Under the pieces are notes generated by a model that worked only from the letters and a program-made list of their open reading frames with translations, ran no database searches and was not told the origin of the DNA. A DNA stretch of 52,673 nucleotides from a virus, in IMG/VR virus record IMGVR_UViG_3300025769_000166, positions 1 through 52,673 of that record; one strand, given 5' to 3'. The stretch's first letter is position 1, and every line of letters starts with the position of its first letter. The translations under genes were made by a program, and so were the position numbers. Positions 1 through 6,170 of the stretch are shown here, piece after piece.

Positions 1-181
1 CGAAGTGGAGGTCGTACATCTGTGCGAGGTACTCTACCTCGTCTTCGTGGATGCGGAACTGCGTGTCATCTACGTCTGTGGAGATGTACACCATATCGTC
101 GTTGATTCCTGCAAGTTCTGCTTGGGTTGAGCCGCAAGCAATTTCGTTGATGTAGGCAACCGCCTTTTCGTACTTGTTCAT
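1..181 (-). CDS. Small protein of unknown function, cut by the left window edge
   Basis: The reading frame opens at an ATG read from position 181 and stays open to the window edge, giving at least 60 residues that begin MNKYEKAVAYINEIACG. The visible part is acidic (runs such as DVDDTQF and HEDEVEYL) and contains no recognised domain. The start sits in ACACATATGAACA, the same context found at one of the start codons of the neighbouring gene at 335-592. It is the third gene of a minus-strand block (1215 to 1) that is richer in G+C than the late genes. I do not recognise it. An early phage gene is the most likely reading from its position, but that is inference. Confidence 0.6.
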   Translation of the reverse strand, partial: MNKYEKAVAYINEIACGSTQAELAGINDDMVYISTDVDDTQFRIHEDEVEYLAQMYDLHF

Positions 182-205
182 ATGTGTGAGTGTTTGAGTG
201 TGAGA

Positions 206-247
206 GACACAGAGGGGAGTCGAACCCCTCCGAGCACCGTGTGTGTC
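206..247 (-). other. tRNA T-arm-like minihelix
   Basis: On the minus strand, positions 229-213 form a canonical T-arm: a 5-bp stem AGGGG/CCCCT with the seven-base loop TTCGACT, which fits the T-loop rule TTCRANY. It is closed by an outer six-pair stem GACACA/TGTGTC (247-242 with 211-206), like a shortened acceptor stem. Only 12 bases separate the two 5' strands, so there is no room for D and anticodon arms. It lies between two minus-strand genes. It could be a tRNA remnant, a tRNA-like structure at an mRNA end, or chance. Confidence 0.3.
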
Positions 248-334
248 TGTGTGAGCGTGTCACTTGCGGGTGTCCCATCCCAGCTCTGCGATGATTTGCT
301 CATCGTCAGGCACAGGGACCCACGGGTGTGTTAG

Positions 335-592
335 CTAATCTTGCCCGTCAACCAGCTCCTGAAGTTCAGGGTCCAGCAGGTCCCGTGGGAGCAGGGACGC
401 AAGGGCGTGGACGAGGGCGTCCTGAGCCTCAAACTCGGACATATCGTCCGTGTCTGTGCAGTCGGGCACGAAGCCCTTGGCGATGAGCAGGTCCACCACG
501 GGGATGGCGATGTCTCGAAGGTCGTCTTCGATGATGAGGGGCATTGGTGTGTCCATAGGTGTGTTCATATGTGTGTTCATCTGTGTGTTCAT
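335..592 (-). CDS. Small acidic protein of unknown function with a ladder of in-frame ATGs
   Basis: The frame ends at TAG (337-335). Five in-frame ATG codons lie exactly 12 bases apart (592, 580, 568, 556, 544), because the 5' end is a tandem 12-base repeat encoding Met-Asn-Thr-X. From 592 the product is 85 residues; from the last ATG it is 69 and begins MPLIIEDDLRDIAIPV. The body is acidic and probably helical (DLLIAKGFVPD, FEAQDALVHALASLLP). The true start cannot be decided from sequence. The upstream gene ends at 604, leaving 11 bases, so co-transcription is likely. In-frame sense codons continue after the stop as far as a TGA at 260. No family is recognised. Confidence 0.55.
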   Translation of the reverse strand: MNTQMNTHMNTPMDTPMPLIIEDDLRDIAIPVVDLLIAKGFVPDCTDTDDMSEFEAQDALVHALASLLPRDLLDPELQELVDGQD

Positions 593-604
593 CTGTGTGT
601 GTAT
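542..604 (-). repeat. Tandem 12-base repeat carrying in-frame start codons
   Basis: On the minus strand the unit is close to ATGAACACACAG, repeated five times at exact 12-base spacing from 592 to 542. A sixth, degenerate copy at 604 has ATA in place of ATG. Because 12 is a multiple of three, every copy keeps the frame and presents another possible start codon for the gene at 335-592. One copy reads ACACATATGAACA, which also surrounds the start of the gene ending at 181. Confidence 0.75.
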
Positions 605-1215
605 CAGAGGCAATCGTCCAAGGATACCTCGTTCTCGAAGCAACCGTATCCGTCCTGCAGGGTGGCGTAGCGGAAGGCATCCTCCACACACATATCCTCA
701 GGCATATCCACCCAAGCCTTGCGGATGACGTGCGCCTTGGCTGGGTTCTTGGGCTGGACCTCCACCTCCTTGCGGCGGTTGGTAGCCTCGTCCCAGACCA
801 CGTCAACCTTGGGCGCAGTCTTCGCGGCACGCTTCTGTGTGTTGGTGAGCGACTGCTTCTGTGCCTGTGCCTCCAGCTTGCCGTTGGAGTCCTTGGCACC
901 CTTCCGTGCCTTGCGCTTGAGGCGCTGAGCAGTGACCGACTGAGCCTTGGAGTCCAGCGGCTTCGTGGGCAGGAGGGCTTCGCCCCGTGAGTGTGTCTGT
1001 GACACGGAGGCATAGACAGCCTCGATGGACTTGCGCTTCAGCTTGTCAGCCTTCTTGGCAACCTTGGTTGCCGTGCGCTCCTTCTTGTCTGTGTACGCCT
1101 TGAGCTTGGCGCGGTCAGCCTTCTCAGCGGACCAGAGTTGGCGGTTGGCGGACTTCCGTCCTGCGAGGGTGAGGGTCGCCTTCTGTGTGGCGGTGAGGGT
1201 GTATGTCATCTGCAT
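604..1215 (-). CDS. Lys/Ala-rich basic protein of unknown function
   Basis: A 203-residue product from the ATG at 1215 (a second ATG lies at 1209), ending at TGA 606-604. The frame stays open upstream to 1554. I reject that extension because a minus-strand promoter core, TAACTTTG, lies at 1265-1258, just outside this start. The N-terminal half is rich in Lys, Ala and Thr (KADRAKLKAYTDKKERTATK, AKKADKLKRKS) and likely helical and nucleic-acid binding. The C-terminal 50 residues are more acidic (VDMPEDMCVEDAFRYATL). It appears to be the first gene of the minus-strand block. Function is unknown; a DNA-binding role rests only on charge. Confidence 0.6.
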   Translation of the reverse strand: MQMTYTLTATQKATLTLAGRKSANRQLWSAEKADRAKLKAYTDKKERTATKVAKKADKLKRKSIEAVYASVSQTHSRGEALLPTKPLDSKAQSVTAQRLKRKARKGAKDSNGKLEAQAQKQSLTNTQKRAAKTAPKVDVVWDEATNRRKEVEVQPKNPAKAHVIRKAWVDMPEDMCVEDAFRYATLQDGYGCFENEVSLDDCL

Positions 1216-1257
1216 AACAGCGAGAGTTTGAAGTGCCAGCACCGTTGCTGACGCCGA

Positions 1258-1285
1258 CAAAGTTAAGGAGAAGTTCTCGGACAAT
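1258..1285 (-). promoter_or_regulatory. Bacteroidota-type promoter for the minus-strand early block
   Basis: Read on the minus strand, TAACTTTG (1265-1258) matches the TAnnTTTG core, and a TTG (1285-1283) lies 17 bases upstream as a -33-like element. The first start codon (1215) is about 40 bases downstream, so this message would have a leader, unlike the late genes. It is the only good minus-strand match seen in the divergent gap. Confidence 0.5.
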
Positions 1286-1413
1286 CGCAAATTTGAGGTC
1301 GACAATCTGGTGCGCGATTTCTCCTGCGCATTATGCGTGGGGAAACAGGCGAAGATTCGTATGACACAAGGCGTCAGCCGAGCGCGGCTGATGTGTGTGT
1401 CACGCGACCCCAG

Positions 1414-1476
1414 TTTTGTGTTAGTATTTCGAGGCCTTTTGTGTTGGTGTTTTGACTGGGTTTTGTGTTGGTATTT
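1414..1476 (+). repeat. Three iteron-like direct repeats
   Basis: The 16-base core TTTTGTGTTRGTRTTT occurs at 1414-1429, 1437-1452 and 1461-1476, with starts 23 and 24 bases apart, about two helical turns. The copies differ at only two positions. Regular spacing at this interval is typical of protein-binding iterons or operator arrays. No coding constraint explains it, because no supported gene overlaps. Confidence 0.65.
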
Positions 1477-2074
1477 GACACCGCTGACCTCGTGTGTGCG
1501 AAGCAGAGCTTCCTGTGCCAAGCTATGTGGTTTCCAGTGCATTATGCCTGCCAAACCGCAGGGCTTCGCGAAGAGCAGTGTGCCATCAGGCTGGAGGTCA
1601 AGAGTGTAGGCTTTAGCCTAGGGGTGTGGTTGTTTGGTCTTGGCGTAGAGCTAAAGCTCTAAAGAAACCTCAAGCTGTGGTTGAACCTGAGCGGTCTAAC
1701 TCGATGAGAACCAGAGAGTTACGCTAGTCGAGCAAAACGCTGAATGTTTGCCGACTCCTGTGCATTATGCGTAGGGTCGGGGTCTGCGGATGCGTTTCGG
1801 GTGCGTGTGTGATGCGGTGTGCGTTGTGGGCCCTCCCCAAGATCTATATTACTCACCCCTTTTTTTAGGTTGCTACTCTGTTCCAAACCAGAAAATTAGC
1901 TTGGATGCGTTAGAATCTACTTCAAGACTTGCATTTGTCAAAAATACTCTGTAACTTCGCCCTGCAAGCAGCGGGACAGTGGACGGATGAGTGCTCAAAG
2001 CTTCCCAGAATGTTTTTTGAGTTGGAGAGGGAGTCAGGAAGCTGTTTGCTGTATAGGCGCAAAGACTGTTTCTT

Positions 2075-2082
2075 TATATTTG
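2075..2082 (+). promoter_or_regulatory. Promoter core TATATTTG, nearly leaderless
   Basis: TATATTTG ends four bases before the ATG at 2087. In Bacteroidota transcription starts a few bases after this core, so the message would begin at or next to the start codon. It is the first rightward promoter of the late block. Confidence 0.75.
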
Positions 2083-2086
2083 CGTC

Positions 2087-2287
2087 ATGAGAGCCAAAAA
2101 GAAGCCAAGTGTGAAGCAGCTCCTCAAGGAGTTAGAGAGCGGGAAGCACAAAAGCAAGGGGATCGAGCCCCCATACATGGGAGCCATGCGTGCTCTCAAG
2201 GCGGTAGCCAGGAAAAACACTCACAAGGCCTACAAGTATCCTAATATGGTCACACAGAAGGCCAGGAAATACGCAGGAAAATCATGA
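2087..2287 (+). CDS. Small basic protein of unknown function
   Basis: A 66-residue protein starting MRAKKKPSVKQLLKELESGK and dominated by Lys, Arg and Ala. It has no signal peptide or membrane segment. The start is fixed by TATATTTG four bases upstream. Its stop overlaps the next start as ATGA (2284-2287), so the two are likely translationally coupled. The next protein also begins MRAKK. The charge suggests nucleic-acid binding or packaging with the genome, but no family is recognised. Confidence 0.75.
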   Translation: MRAKKKPSVKQLLKELESGKHKSKGIEPPYMGAMRALKAVARKNTHKAYKYPNMVTQKARKYAGKS

Positions 2288-2508
2288 GAGCTAAGAAAAG
2301 AAAAGTAACGAAGGGTACTTACGGCGTCGAGGTTGACGGAAAGGAGTACCAAGTGGAAGGCAAGCGCGTAGAGAAGCGCGGGGGTCGTGTCACGAAGTTC
2401 AAAGCCAAAGGTGAGGGGGACGGCTTCAAGATTAAGATCAATGATAAGCTCAAGAAAACCAAGAGTGGCCTGGTGAAGAAGGATAGGAAACAAAGTAAAT
2501 ATAAGTAA
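2284..2508 (+). CDS. Small basic protein of unknown function
   Basis: A 74-residue, Lys-rich protein (MRAKKRKVTKGTYGVEVDGK). The alternating pattern of VEVDGKEYQVEGK suggests a short beta hairpin, followed by a charged tail (FKIKINDKLKKTKSG, KKDRKQSKYK). It overlaps the preceding gene by four bases and ends just before the promoter for the 2522 gene. Function is unknown; it belongs to the run of basic proteins at 2087-4469. Confidence 0.75.
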   Translation: MRAKKRKVTKGTYGVEVDGKEYQVEGKRVEKRGGRVTKFKAKGEGDGFKIKINDKLKKTKSGLVKKDRKQSKYK

Positions 2509-2509
2509 C

Positions 2510-2517
2510 TATATTTG
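2510..2517 (+). promoter_or_regulatory. Promoter core TATATTTG, nearly leaderless
   Basis: TATATTTG ends four bases before the ATG at 2522 and begins one base after the stop codon of the preceding gene. Confidence 0.75.
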
Positions 2518-2521
2518 CATT

Positions 2522-2791
2522 ATGGACACCACTATTATCGACACCATAGCTGCTTGTTGCGACACAGTAGCCGCCGTAGTAGAAGATCCTGTTATAGTTG
2601 TTGAGGCCGCAGAAGACGCCTCCATGTCTATTCTGGACTTCATCATCGCAAACTGGGGAGAGCTCTTAATCGGACTTCTCGCTTTTGCTAAAATCGTTGT
2701 TAACCTCACCCCTACCACGGCTGACAACGCTGTTTTTGGGTGGCTTGACACGCTCATCAATACCATTATAAACGACAGGCGGAAATCATGA
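2522..2791 (+). CDS. Small single-membrane-segment protein, holin candidate
   Basis: An 89-residue protein with an acidic, Ala/Val-rich N-terminal third, a hydrophobic segment at about residues 37-61 (ANWGELLIGLLAFAKIVV), then a short amphipathic stretch and a basic end (NDRRKS). Size, one clear membrane helix and charged C-terminus fit class III-like phage holins. The M15 peptidase lies about 1.7 kb downstream in the same block. It has its own nearly leaderless promoter, so it may be expressed separately from its basic neighbours. The holin call is an inference; other small membrane proteins in the window compete for the role. Confidence 0.6.
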   Translation: MDTTIIDTIAACCDTVAAVVEDPVIVVEAAEDASMSILDFIIANWGELLIGLLAFAKIVVNLTPTTADNAVFGWLDTLINTIINDRRKS

Positions 2792-3411
2792 AAAAGTATA
2801 ACATAGGCGGTAGCGTAAAGTCCGCTATAAAAAAGAAAGTAAATACAGCTTTAAAGCAGAGGTCTACTGTTCGTGCTGCTGGTGCGAGAGCTAAAGGTGA
2901 CGCCGTTGTGGCTGCTGGAAACAAAGCAGCCAAAGCTGCAGGTGAAGCAGCAGAAAAGAAGGCTAACACAAAAAGGTTCGACAGGGCTAAGACGAGGTAT
3001 CAACGTAGAAAGGCTGGAGCACAAGACGCTATCCAAAAGGGTAATGTAGGCAAGGCTGCTAGGCTTGATAAAAGAGCTGATATTCGTGGCGGTAGAGATG
3101 TTGCTAAAAACGATAAGAGAAAAGCAGCTGCTAAGGCTAAGGCCGTAAAGAGGGTAGCTACTAAGACCAGCAACATGGCTAGTAGGGCTTACGCTCAAGC
3201 AGAGCGCAGAGAGGATCGCGCAAATAAGTACGTCGGTGGCGGTAAGGTCGTTGCCCAGGGTGCTGACAAAAAGGACGTCCGAAGCGAAAAGAAGCAGGAC
3301 AGAGCCAAGGCTAGAGCAACCAGAAAGACCCGAAACAAAAATTACCGACGCCTCAAAAAAGACATTAGGACGGGTAAGCTGAATCCTTATGTTGATAATA
3401 TGAAGGGATGA
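2788..3411 (+). CDS. Histone-H1-like Lys/Arg/Ala-rich basic protein
   Basis: A 207-residue protein made almost entirely of Lys, Arg, Ala and Gly, starting MKKYNIGGSVKSAIKKKVN. Low complexity and helical Ala-Lys stretches (AGNKAAKAAGEAAEKKANTK) resemble the tails of histone H1-like and DNA-condensing proteins. The MKKYNIGG start recalls the YxxGGK patches of other small proteins here (7969, 26580). It overlaps its neighbours by four bases on each side (ATGA). A role in compacting or neutralising DNA in the head is plausible but unproven. Confidence 0.7.
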   Translation: MKKYNIGGSVKSAIKKKVNTALKQRSTVRAAGARAKGDAVVAAGNKAAKAAGEAAEKKANTKRFDRAKTRYQRRKAGAQDAIQKGNVGKAARLDKRADIRGGRDVAKNDKRKAAAKAKAVKRVATKTSNMASRAYAQAERREDRANKYVGGGKVVAQGADKKDVRSEKKQDRAKARATRKTRNKNYRRLKKDIRTGKLNPYVDNMKG

Positions 3412-3695
3412 AAGCAGTAAAGAATAAAGTCAAAGGCGAGAAGACTAAGACTAGGACGATCGGAAACCGAACCGTAACAAAGCAGAAGAACAAATCTGAG
3501 GACGGAGTTCGTTCTACTCGCAAGACTGTATACGGAGGTAATCAAGCTTCTAGGCTTGTAACCAAAGAGAAGCAGCGCACGAACTTAAAAGGTAAGAAGG
3601 CTGGTATGATGTCCTTTAAAGAAAAGGAAGTAGACCGAAAAGACTTTAGCGTGCGCCGTAAAACCAAAGGAATAACACCAAACGCAGGATCATAA
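3408..3695 (+). CDS. Small basic protein of unknown function
   Basis: A 95-residue protein, MKAVKNKVKGEKTKTRTIG onward, rich in Lys, Arg and Thr with no hydrophobic segment. Short repeated polar patches (TVTKQKNKSED, VTKEKQRTNLKGKK) suggest disorder. It overlaps the upstream gene by ATGA and the downstream gene by TAATG, so it sits in a coupled row. No domain is recognised. Confidence 0.7.
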   Translation: MKAVKNKVKGEKTKTRTIGNRTVTKQKNKSEDGVRSTRKTVYGGNQASRLVTKEKQRTNLKGKKAGMMSFKEKEVDRKDFSVRRKTKGITPNAGS

Positions 3696-4231
3696 TGATG
3701 CAGGATAGCAGTATGTCTGATATGATCAGGCAAATGATGGAACAAAAAAAGTCTGGAGGAGGTAGCGGCGAAGGTTTCAACATGATGGGGCAGTATACCT
3801 CCACTGTAAAGCAGGAGCAAGCCCCTGACGGAAGCAGCAGGGAGTACGTTCTTTACGACGACGGAAACGGAAACGAAATAAAAGTTTACGGCAACTGGAA
3901 TGAATACGCCCAGGGTCAGGACGAAGAGGGAAATATGTTTCTTCCTGACGAAGACTTTCCCGTAATGAAAAATGAGAACGGAGATTACGTTCTTGACGAA
4001 AGAAGATTTGAGGATACCATGAGCGGCGTCGAAGGCAGACAGAAAGCTAGAGGAATGGCAAGAAACCTCGGCGGACCTGGTGCCTCCCCAATGGAAGATC
4101 TCATGCAAAGGTTGTCTGACGCTCCTGGCCCCAGAAAGTACAGTAGAGGCGGTAAGTTTCCCGATTTGAACAAAGACGGAAAGGTTACGTTTGCAGATAT
4201 TCTCAAGGGTCGAGGCGTAAACCGAAGATAA
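3695..4231 (+). CDS. Protein with a C-terminal dockerin/EF-hand-like calcium loop
   Basis: A 178-residue protein with a Met/Gln-rich start (MMQDSSMSDMIRQMMEQKK), an acidic polar middle and a basic C-terminus. Residues 157-168 read DLNKDGKVTFAD, a complete EF-hand/dockerin-type loop with Asp or Asn at positions 1, 3, 5 and 12 and Gly at 6, followed by the short helix ILKGRG. Just before it is KYSRGGKFP. Dockerin loops bind calcium; in phage proteins their role is unclear. The gene overlaps the one before by TAATG and ends one base before the next start. It could be a virion or assembly protein. Confidence 0.7.
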   Translation: MMQDSSMSDMIRQMMEQKKSGGGSGEGFNMMGQYTSTVKQEQAPDGSSREYVLYDDGNGNEIKVYGNWNEYAQGQDEEGNMFLPDEDFPVMKNENGDYVLDERRFEDTMSGVEGRQKARGMARNLGGPGASPMEDLMQRLSDAPGPRKYSRGGKFPDLNKDGKVTFADILKGRGVNRR

Positions 4232-4232
4232 A

Positions 4233-4469
4233 ATGACAGACGGAGGCAAAGTAAAAGTAGCTACCAAAAAAGACAAGAGGAAGGGAAACACCTCACCTCA
4301 CGGTCTTTATGCTACCCCAAAGTCCGCTAAAGCAAAAAAGCGAAAGCCTAAGCTTGCTGGAGGAAAAGGAAGAAGAGGATCTTTTGGTAAAACCACAGGA
4401 AGAGGAGGAATAAACTACGGTCGAGGAGGAGGAAAGGGAATGAGGACTTCCAAATCCTGCAAGAGTTGA
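4233..4469 (+). CDS. Small Gly/Lys-rich basic protein
   Basis: A 78-residue, strongly basic protein, Lys-rich at the front (KVKVATKKDKRKGN) and Gly/Arg-rich at the back (TGRGGINYGRGGGKG). RGG-like patches of this kind bind nucleic acids in other systems. It is the last of the closely packed basic genes before the peptidase. Its stop overlaps a possible small start as TGATG (4467-4471). No family is recognised. Confidence 0.6.
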   Translation: MTDGGKVKVATKKDKRKGNTSPHGLYATPKSAKAKKRKPKLAGGKGRRGSFGKTTGRGGINYGRGGGKGMRTSKSCKS

Positions 4470-4612
4470 TGGGAGCCAAAGGCTACTTCAACCCAAGAAT
4501 GAAAACTAAAGACTTTAATAAAAAGAGGTATGAGACTGTCCAAAAACTTAAGTTTAAAAGAGTGTACAAAAAGTATAACAGCGGCACGACTAGGCATGAA
4601 AAACGAGCCTAA
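4469..4612 (+). CDS. Possible tiny basic protein overlapping the peptidase start
   Basis: A 47-codon frame starts in the overlap TGATG with the preceding gene and runs 83 bases into the peptidase gene in another frame. The product (MGAKGYFNPRMKTKDFNKKR onward) is basic like its upstream neighbours. The tight stop/start overlap copies the pattern used throughout this block, and without it about 60 bases before the peptidase would be empty. The long overlap argues against it. Treat as tentative. Confidence 0.3.
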   Translation: MGAKGYFNPRMKTKDFNKKRYETVQKLKFKRVYKKYNSGTTRHEKRA

Positions 4613-4994
4613 CGAAAAAGAGATAGCCAATCTTAGGGAGATTGCGGAGCACATCTTCCAACCAGTACGAGACCACTTTGGAGTTCCTATATACGTCTCG
4701 TCTGGATATAGGTCACCTAAATTAAATAGAGTGATTGGCGGGTCGGTTACCTCTCAGCATGTGCGTGGACAGGCTCTTGATCTGGACGCAGATGTATTCG
4801 GAAAGATATCCAACGCTGATATATTTAAGTATATAAAAGAAAACCTAGATTTTGATCAGTTGATCTGGGAGCAAGGAACTGATCTCTCCCCTGCGTGGGT
4901 TCATGTATCATACGTATCCGAAAGGGAAAACAGGAGAAGGGTGCATAAAGCATCCAGGTCTGAAAAAGGGGAAGTTATCTATTCTATTTGGTAA
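4530..4994 (+). CDS. M15-family peptidoglycan peptidase (endolysin-like)
   Basis: A 154-residue zinc peptidase of the M15 (VanY/DacY-like, Peptidase_M15_3) type that cuts peptide cross-links in peptidoglycan. The family signature is clear: SSGYRSPKLN at about 57-66, then SxHxxGxAxD at 75-84 (SQHVRGQALD) giving zinc ligands His77 and Asp84, catalytic Glu114 in IWEQ, and third ligand His125 in AWVHVSY. The N-terminal LSKNLSLKECTKSITAARLG matches the usual family start, supporting the ATG at 4530. There is no signal peptide, so release would depend on a holin. It overlaps the next gene as TAATG. The exact bond cut cannot be told. Confidence 0.9.
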   Translation: MRLSKNLSLKECTKSITAARLGMKNEPNEKEIANLREIAEHIFQPVRDHFGVPIYVSSGYRSPKLNRVIGGSVTSQHVRGQALDLDADVFGKISNADIFKYIKENLDFDQLIWEQGTDLSPAWVHVSYVSERENRRRVHKASRSEKGEVIYSIW

Positions 4995-5815
4995 TGGAAA
5001 AACGTTCAGTTTGTTTTTTCATGCTGTATCACAAGCGTCCTGAGCTTACTAGGATGTCTATGTGGCATATGGCAAAAGCTATAAAAATATTCAATGAGGC
5101 TGGCCACAAAGCTCAAGGTATAGTTGTGGGCTGCGGAAGCTGCGAACCTAAACAAAGGGAGTATGCTGAAAAGCTTGGACTGGAACATTTAAATAAAAAA
5201 AATGAACCACTAGAATCTAAGTTTTCATTTACGTTCATTAATGCCCTCCTAAAAGAGACGGACTATATATGTTGGATTGGCAGCAATAACATACATTCAG
5301 ACGAGTATTGGGGTAAGTGTATTAAAACACTAGAAGGACCCAGAGAAGTAACTTTTGGGAGCAACAAGTTTTGTGTAATGAATGCCGACCGAGGCGTTGA
5401 GGGTACTTGCGTCTTTCAAACACGAAGTGAAAGACATCTTTGTTCAAGCGGTCAGTTTTACCTGAATTACTCGTTAAGTCAAGCTGTAAACTTTAGGAGT
5501 ATATATCACCCAGGTCAGAAGTTTAACTTCGACGGGAAGATAAACGATGCTTTTGCAAACAAATGGGGTAATTCTGTGATTAAGCTTATAAATTCAGAAC
5601 CTAATGATTGCTTTGATATTAAAGATAGCACTAACATACACTCTTACGAGTCTTACATGAAAAGATCTCCTGCTACGTACCCGAAATATAAAGACAGGTC
5701 TGAATTAGTAGAAGAATATGAAGAGTTTAAGCTTTTAGATCTTGGATACTTCAGTCTAAGGACCGATAAAATCGTTGAACCAGGAGCCGACCTTTCTGAG
5801 TTAGAGCGTATCTAA
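4994..5815 (+). CDS. GT-A-type glycosyltransferase paralogue with an Asn-Asn in place of the metal-site Asp-Asp
   Basis: A 273-residue protein started at the ATG in the TAATG overlap with the peptidase; a TTG six bases earlier is rejected. It aligns with the 8801 protein: CGSCEPKQREYAEKLGLEH against CGSEEEHKELANEFGYKY, then TDYICWIGSNNI against WDYWMTLGSDDF. The latter is the GT-A metal-binding region, where the paralogue has Asp-Asp and this protein has Asn98-Asn99. The fold looks like family-2 glycosyltransferases, but activity may be lost or altered. Its 3' end overlaps the inverted 5751-6170 gene by 65 bases. Targets could be virion proteins, DNA bases or cell-surface sugars. Confidence 0.65.
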   Translation: MEKRSVCFFMLYHKRPELTRMSMWHMAKAIKIFNEAGHKAQGIVVGCGSCEPKQREYAEKLGLEHLNKKNEPLESKFSFTFINALLKETDYICWIGSNNIHSDEYWGKCIKTLEGPREVTFGSNKFCVMNADRGVEGTCVFQTRSERHLCSSGQFYLNYSLSQAVNFRSIYHPGQKFNFDGKINDAFANKWGNSVIKLINSEPNDCFDIKDSTNIHSYESYMKRSPATYPKYKDRSELVEEYEEFKLLDLGYFSLRTDKIVEPGADLSELERI

Positions 5816-6170
5816 CTCTGTAGTTGTATTTAGTCTCATCCCTGAATAGGTGGTCTTCAAGCTCTGCTGACGGGGTAAGTTTGTCAAAATGCTTGTACAG
5901 ATACCCTTGTTTCATAAGCGGGTATATTACTCTGTTGGCTAAATTGTCATGATTCATACCATACTCCTCTGATGCATATGATATGGTAAAGAACTCCAGG
6001 TCGTATGTCCATAGAAGAAACTCCAAGTGACTAAAGGAAATATCGTTAGACTGACAAAAACTACTTCTGACAGTGTGAAGGTTTTTTAACCCGTTATTTG
6101 ATACATACTTGGGTTTCAGTAAGGAGAAGTCCCTGAACATGCGTTTGCTTGACACTCTAGACTTTGGCAT
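5751..6170 (-). CDS. Inverted gene for a winged-helix-like protein, possible regulator
   Basis: A 139-residue protein, the only minus-strand gene inside the late block. The region from about residue 45 to the end has the helix pattern and basic wing of MarR/PadR-like winged-helix proteins: FLLWTYDLEFFTISYASEE, then NLANRVIYPLMKQGYLYKH, a charged loop, and ALTQKGRLLVQRFYRSL at the end. The N-terminus is basic. Its start is only 19 bases from the divergent start at 6190, in a gap containing the promoter for that gene, and its 3' end overlaps the glycosyltransferase gene by 65 bases. A repressor acting at the shared gap is the simplest idea. Fold assignment is by pattern only. Confidence 0.65.
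   Translation of the reverse strand: MPKSRVSSKRMFRDFSLLKPKYVSNNGLKNLHTVRSSFCQSNDISFSHLEFLLWTYDLEFFTISYASEEYGMNHDNLANRVIYPLMKQGYLYKHFDKLTPSAELEDHLFRDETKYNYRVRYALTQKGRLLVQRFYRSLD

Larger units (their letters stand above)
1216..2086. other. Long non-coding divergent region, candidate origin or control region
   Basis: No convincing gene lies in these 871 bases. The region separates the minus-strand early block from the plus-strand late block. The plus strand is strikingly G+T rich from about 1390 to 1830. It holds three iteron-like repeats (1414-1476), three copies of a motif centred on GCATTATGC (1322-1342, 1533-1550, 1756-1776), hairpins at 1374-1391 (TCAGCCG/CGGCTGA), 1607-1620 (TAGGC/GCCTA) and 1646-1661 (TAGAGC/GCTCTA), a perfect 10-base palindrome CTTCGCGAAG at 1564-1573, and a T7 run at 1860-1866. 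Promoters point outward from both ends. An origin of replication or a transcription switch are both possible. Confidence 0.6.

Noticed and set aside
541-605. CRISPR-like short repeats
   Set aside because: The units are 12 bases, directly abutting without spacers, inside a coding frame; there are no cas genes.
1216-1554. Upstream extension of the 604-1215 minus-strand gene
   Set aside because: A promoter core lies within it at 1258-1265, and the extra residues fall over the iteron and hairpin region with no protein-like composition.
3542-4291. 249-codon minus-strand hydrophobic frame
   Set aside because: It is antisense to two tightly coupled basic genes; antisense of Lys codons reads as Phe/Leu, giving a false membrane protein.
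4988-4993. TTG start for the first glycosyltransferase
   Set aside because: The ATG at 4994 sits in a TAATG overlap that is the usual junction in this genome. The same reasoning removes TTG starts at 30649 (inside a terminator) and 36821 (inside a promoter core).
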